Source of the DNA: an uncultured Bacteroidales bacterium | GTDB taxonomy: Bacteria; Bacteroidota; Bacteroidia; Bacteroidales; Paludibacteraceae | Direction: 5' to 3' | NCBI GenBank assembly: GCA_900319005.1 | Contig: ONMV01000015.1 | Coordinates: 1 to 64,000, forward strand | DNA length: 64,000 bases | Shown: positions 62,588-64,000 of the stretch, one piece after another | How positions within the stretch are numbered: position 1 is the first letter of the stretch | Layout: each line of letters begins with the position of its first letter | Made by a program: the position numbers and the translations under genes | Notes under the pieces: generated by a model | Seen by the model: the letters and a program-made list of their open reading frames with translations, nothing else | What the model was told of the DNA's origin: nothing | Databases searched by the model: none

Positions 62588-64000
62588 TTAGTTCTTGTAA
62601 TTTCTGGTTTTACGTTCCGTAAACTCGTAGTCAAGCGGCTCCTTGATGAGTTGCGGCTCTTTGTCCTCACCCATATATTTCCAGCAGCCGACATAGGAGA
62701 ACTTGTCATCCTGACGGAGCGCTTCGCCTTCCGGTGTCTGGTATTCCTCGCGGAAGTGACCACCGCAGGACTCCTCACGATGGAGTGCATCGACAGCCAT
62801 CAGACGGCCGATCTCGATGAAGTCAGCCAGACGGAGTGCTTTCTCCAACTCATTGTTGAGGCTGTTAGCCTCACCCGGGATATAGACGTTGGTCCAGAAC
62901 TCTTTCTTGATGGCGTCAATCTTCTTGATACCTTCCTTCAAGCCCTCTGCGGTACGACCCATTCCGACGAAGTCCCACATGATGAGACCGAGCTCTTTGT
63001 GAATCGAGTCAACAGAACGCTTACCTTGGATAGCCATCAGACGGTCGATCTTGTCCTGAACGGCTTTCTCTGCTGCAGCGAACTCCGGTAGGTCGGTGCT
63101 CATACGCGGTACGCCGATCTGGTCACTCAGATAGTTCTGGATGGTGTACGGCAGAACGAAGTAACCATCAGCAAGACCCTGCATCAGAGCCGAAGCACCC
63201 AGACGGTTAGCTCCGTGGTCGGAGAAGTTCGCCTCACCGATACAGAACAGACCCTTAACGGAAGTCTGCAACTCGTAGTCCACCCAGATTCCGCCCATCG
63301 TATAGTGGATAGCCGGGAAGATCATCATCGGGTTCTCGTACGGGTTCTCGTCCACGATCTTCTCGTACATCTGGAAGAGGTTACCATATTTCTGCGCTAC
63401 TACATCCTTGCCCAGACGCTGTATAGCATCAGAGAAATCAAGGAAGACAGCGAGACCGGTGTTGTTGACACCGTAGCCTTTGTCGCAACGCTCTTTGGCA
63501 GCACGGGAAGCTACGTCACGCGGAACGAGGTTACCGAATGCCGGATAGCGACGCTCCAAGTAGTAATCACGATCCTCTTCAGGGATATCGCGTCCTTTGA
63601 TCTCGCCTGCTTGGAGACGTTTCGCGTCCTCCAGTTTCTTCGGAACCCAAATACGTCCATCGTTACGGAGCGACTCCGACATAAGGGTCAGTTTGGACTG
63701 GAAGTCTCCGTGCTTTGGAATACAGGTCGGGTGAATCTGTGCATAGCACGGGTTAGCGAAATATGCGCCGTGACGATACATCTGCATAGCCGCCGAACCG
63801 TTGGAAGCCATCGCGTTGGTAGAGAGGAAGAAGGTGTTTCCGTATCCGCCCGAACCAACTACTACTGCGTGAGCGAAGAAACGCTCGATGCGACCGGTAA
63901 CAAGGTTGCGAGCAATAATACCACGCGCACGTTTCTCGCCGTTCTCATCCGGGATGAGGACGATGTCGAGCATCTCGTAACGGGTGTACATCTTTACTTT
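62588..64000 (-). CDS. frdA: Fumarate reductase/succinate dehydrogenase flavoprotein subunit; 5' end outside window
   Basis: The frame is open to the right edge, so the N-terminus with the FAD-linking His is missing. Seen are [20 protein letters not shown], the substrate-site region [58 protein letters not shown] and [19 protein letters not shown] (FAD binding), and the C-terminal [20 protein letters not shown]. It reduces fumarate to succinate, or the reverse. Confidence 0.95.
   Translation of the reverse strand, partial: KVKMYTRYEMLDIVLIPDENGEKRARGIIARNLVTGRIERFFAHAVVVGSGGYGNTFFLSTNAMASNGSAAMQMYRHGAYFANPCYAQIHPTCIPKHGDFQSKLTLMSESLRNDGRIWVPKKLEDAKRLQAGEIKGRDIPEEDRDYYLERRYPAFGNLVPRDVASRAAKERCDKGYGVNNTGLAVFLDFSDAIQRLGKDVVAQKYGNLFQMYEKIVDENPYENPMMIFPAIHYTMGGIWVDYELQTSVKGLFCIGEANFSDHGANRLGASALMQGLADGYFVLPYTIQNYLSDQIGVPRMSTDLPEFAAAEKAVQDKIDRLMAIQGKRSVDSIHKELGLIMWDFVGMGRTAEGLKEGIKKIDAIKKEFWTNVYIPGEANSLNNELEKALRLADFIEIGRLMAVDALHREESCGGHFREEYQTPEGEALRQDDKFSYVGCWKYMGEDKEPQLIKEPLDYEFTERKTRNYKN

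Overview
The window is a chromosomal segment of a Bacteroidales-type bacterium. The evidence is a complete type IX secretion (T9SS/gliding) core cluster (porP, gldK, gldL, gldM, gldN), the Bacteroidetes -7 promoter box TAnnTTTG in front of many genes, several Bacteroidetes-restricted families (DUF3098, DUF2795, DUF4886, DUF6048-like, DUF3667-like), a long PPi-type phosphofructokinase, and the order ftsX-DUF3098-uppP-truB-queA. I cannot name a genus.

Layout. 1-4.2 kb: the 3' part of a nonribosomal-peptide-synthetase-like A-PCP-reductase gene, a glutathione peroxidase remnant, a small HTH gene, a DUF3667-like membrane protein and a hexapeptide acetyltransferase. 4.2-10.4 kb: the two halves of an EmrAB-like efflux pump (HlyD adaptor and MFS permease), each behind the same roughly 70-nt structured leader, separated by two minus-strand lipoproteins and a RhuM-family gene. 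10.4-15.2 kb: beta-carbonic anhydrase and two conserved small genes, tRNA-Gln, then a minus-strand pfp-TPR-hydrolase operon. 15.2-35.7 kb is a patchwork of accessory and housekeeping genes: a complete DpnII/MboI-type (predicted GATC) restriction-modification operon with a DpnD-like leader gene, two DUF4143 ATPases, two glycosyltransferases, a Fic protein with an 11-bp repeat tract, a STAS-like/SDH-protease/membrane-protein operon and a broken Bro-N antirepressor, interleaved with ispG, tRNA-Lys, degQ and leuS. 35.7-54.2 kb: tkt, two small envelope genes, a DUF4886 gene, polA-ung-queA-truB-uppP-DUF3098-ftsX, the T9SS cluster, a DUF2795 gene, a cobalamin adenosyltransferase and a methyltransferase. 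54.3-64 kb: an SpmA/SpmB fusion, ybeY, a TonB-domain protein, two probable T9SS cargo enzymes (pectate lyase and nuclease) and fumarate reductase frdB/frdA, cut by the right edge.

How parts fit together. The T9SS core sits within a few kb of two large secreted enzymes that end in the same kind of short tail. The R-M operon starts from one promoter with a palindrome at the predicted transcription start.

The most unusual content is non-coding or hidden inside genes: the duplicated leader in front of the two efflux genes; a family of long nested inverted repeats between minus-strand accessory genes and the next minus-strand gene; short palindromic and AT-rich repeats inserted in frame in unrelated proteins (one 31-nt repeat is read in two different frames in two genes); and a DNA polymerase I that has lost nearly all of its 3'-5' exonuclease domain, with one of these repeats at the junction.
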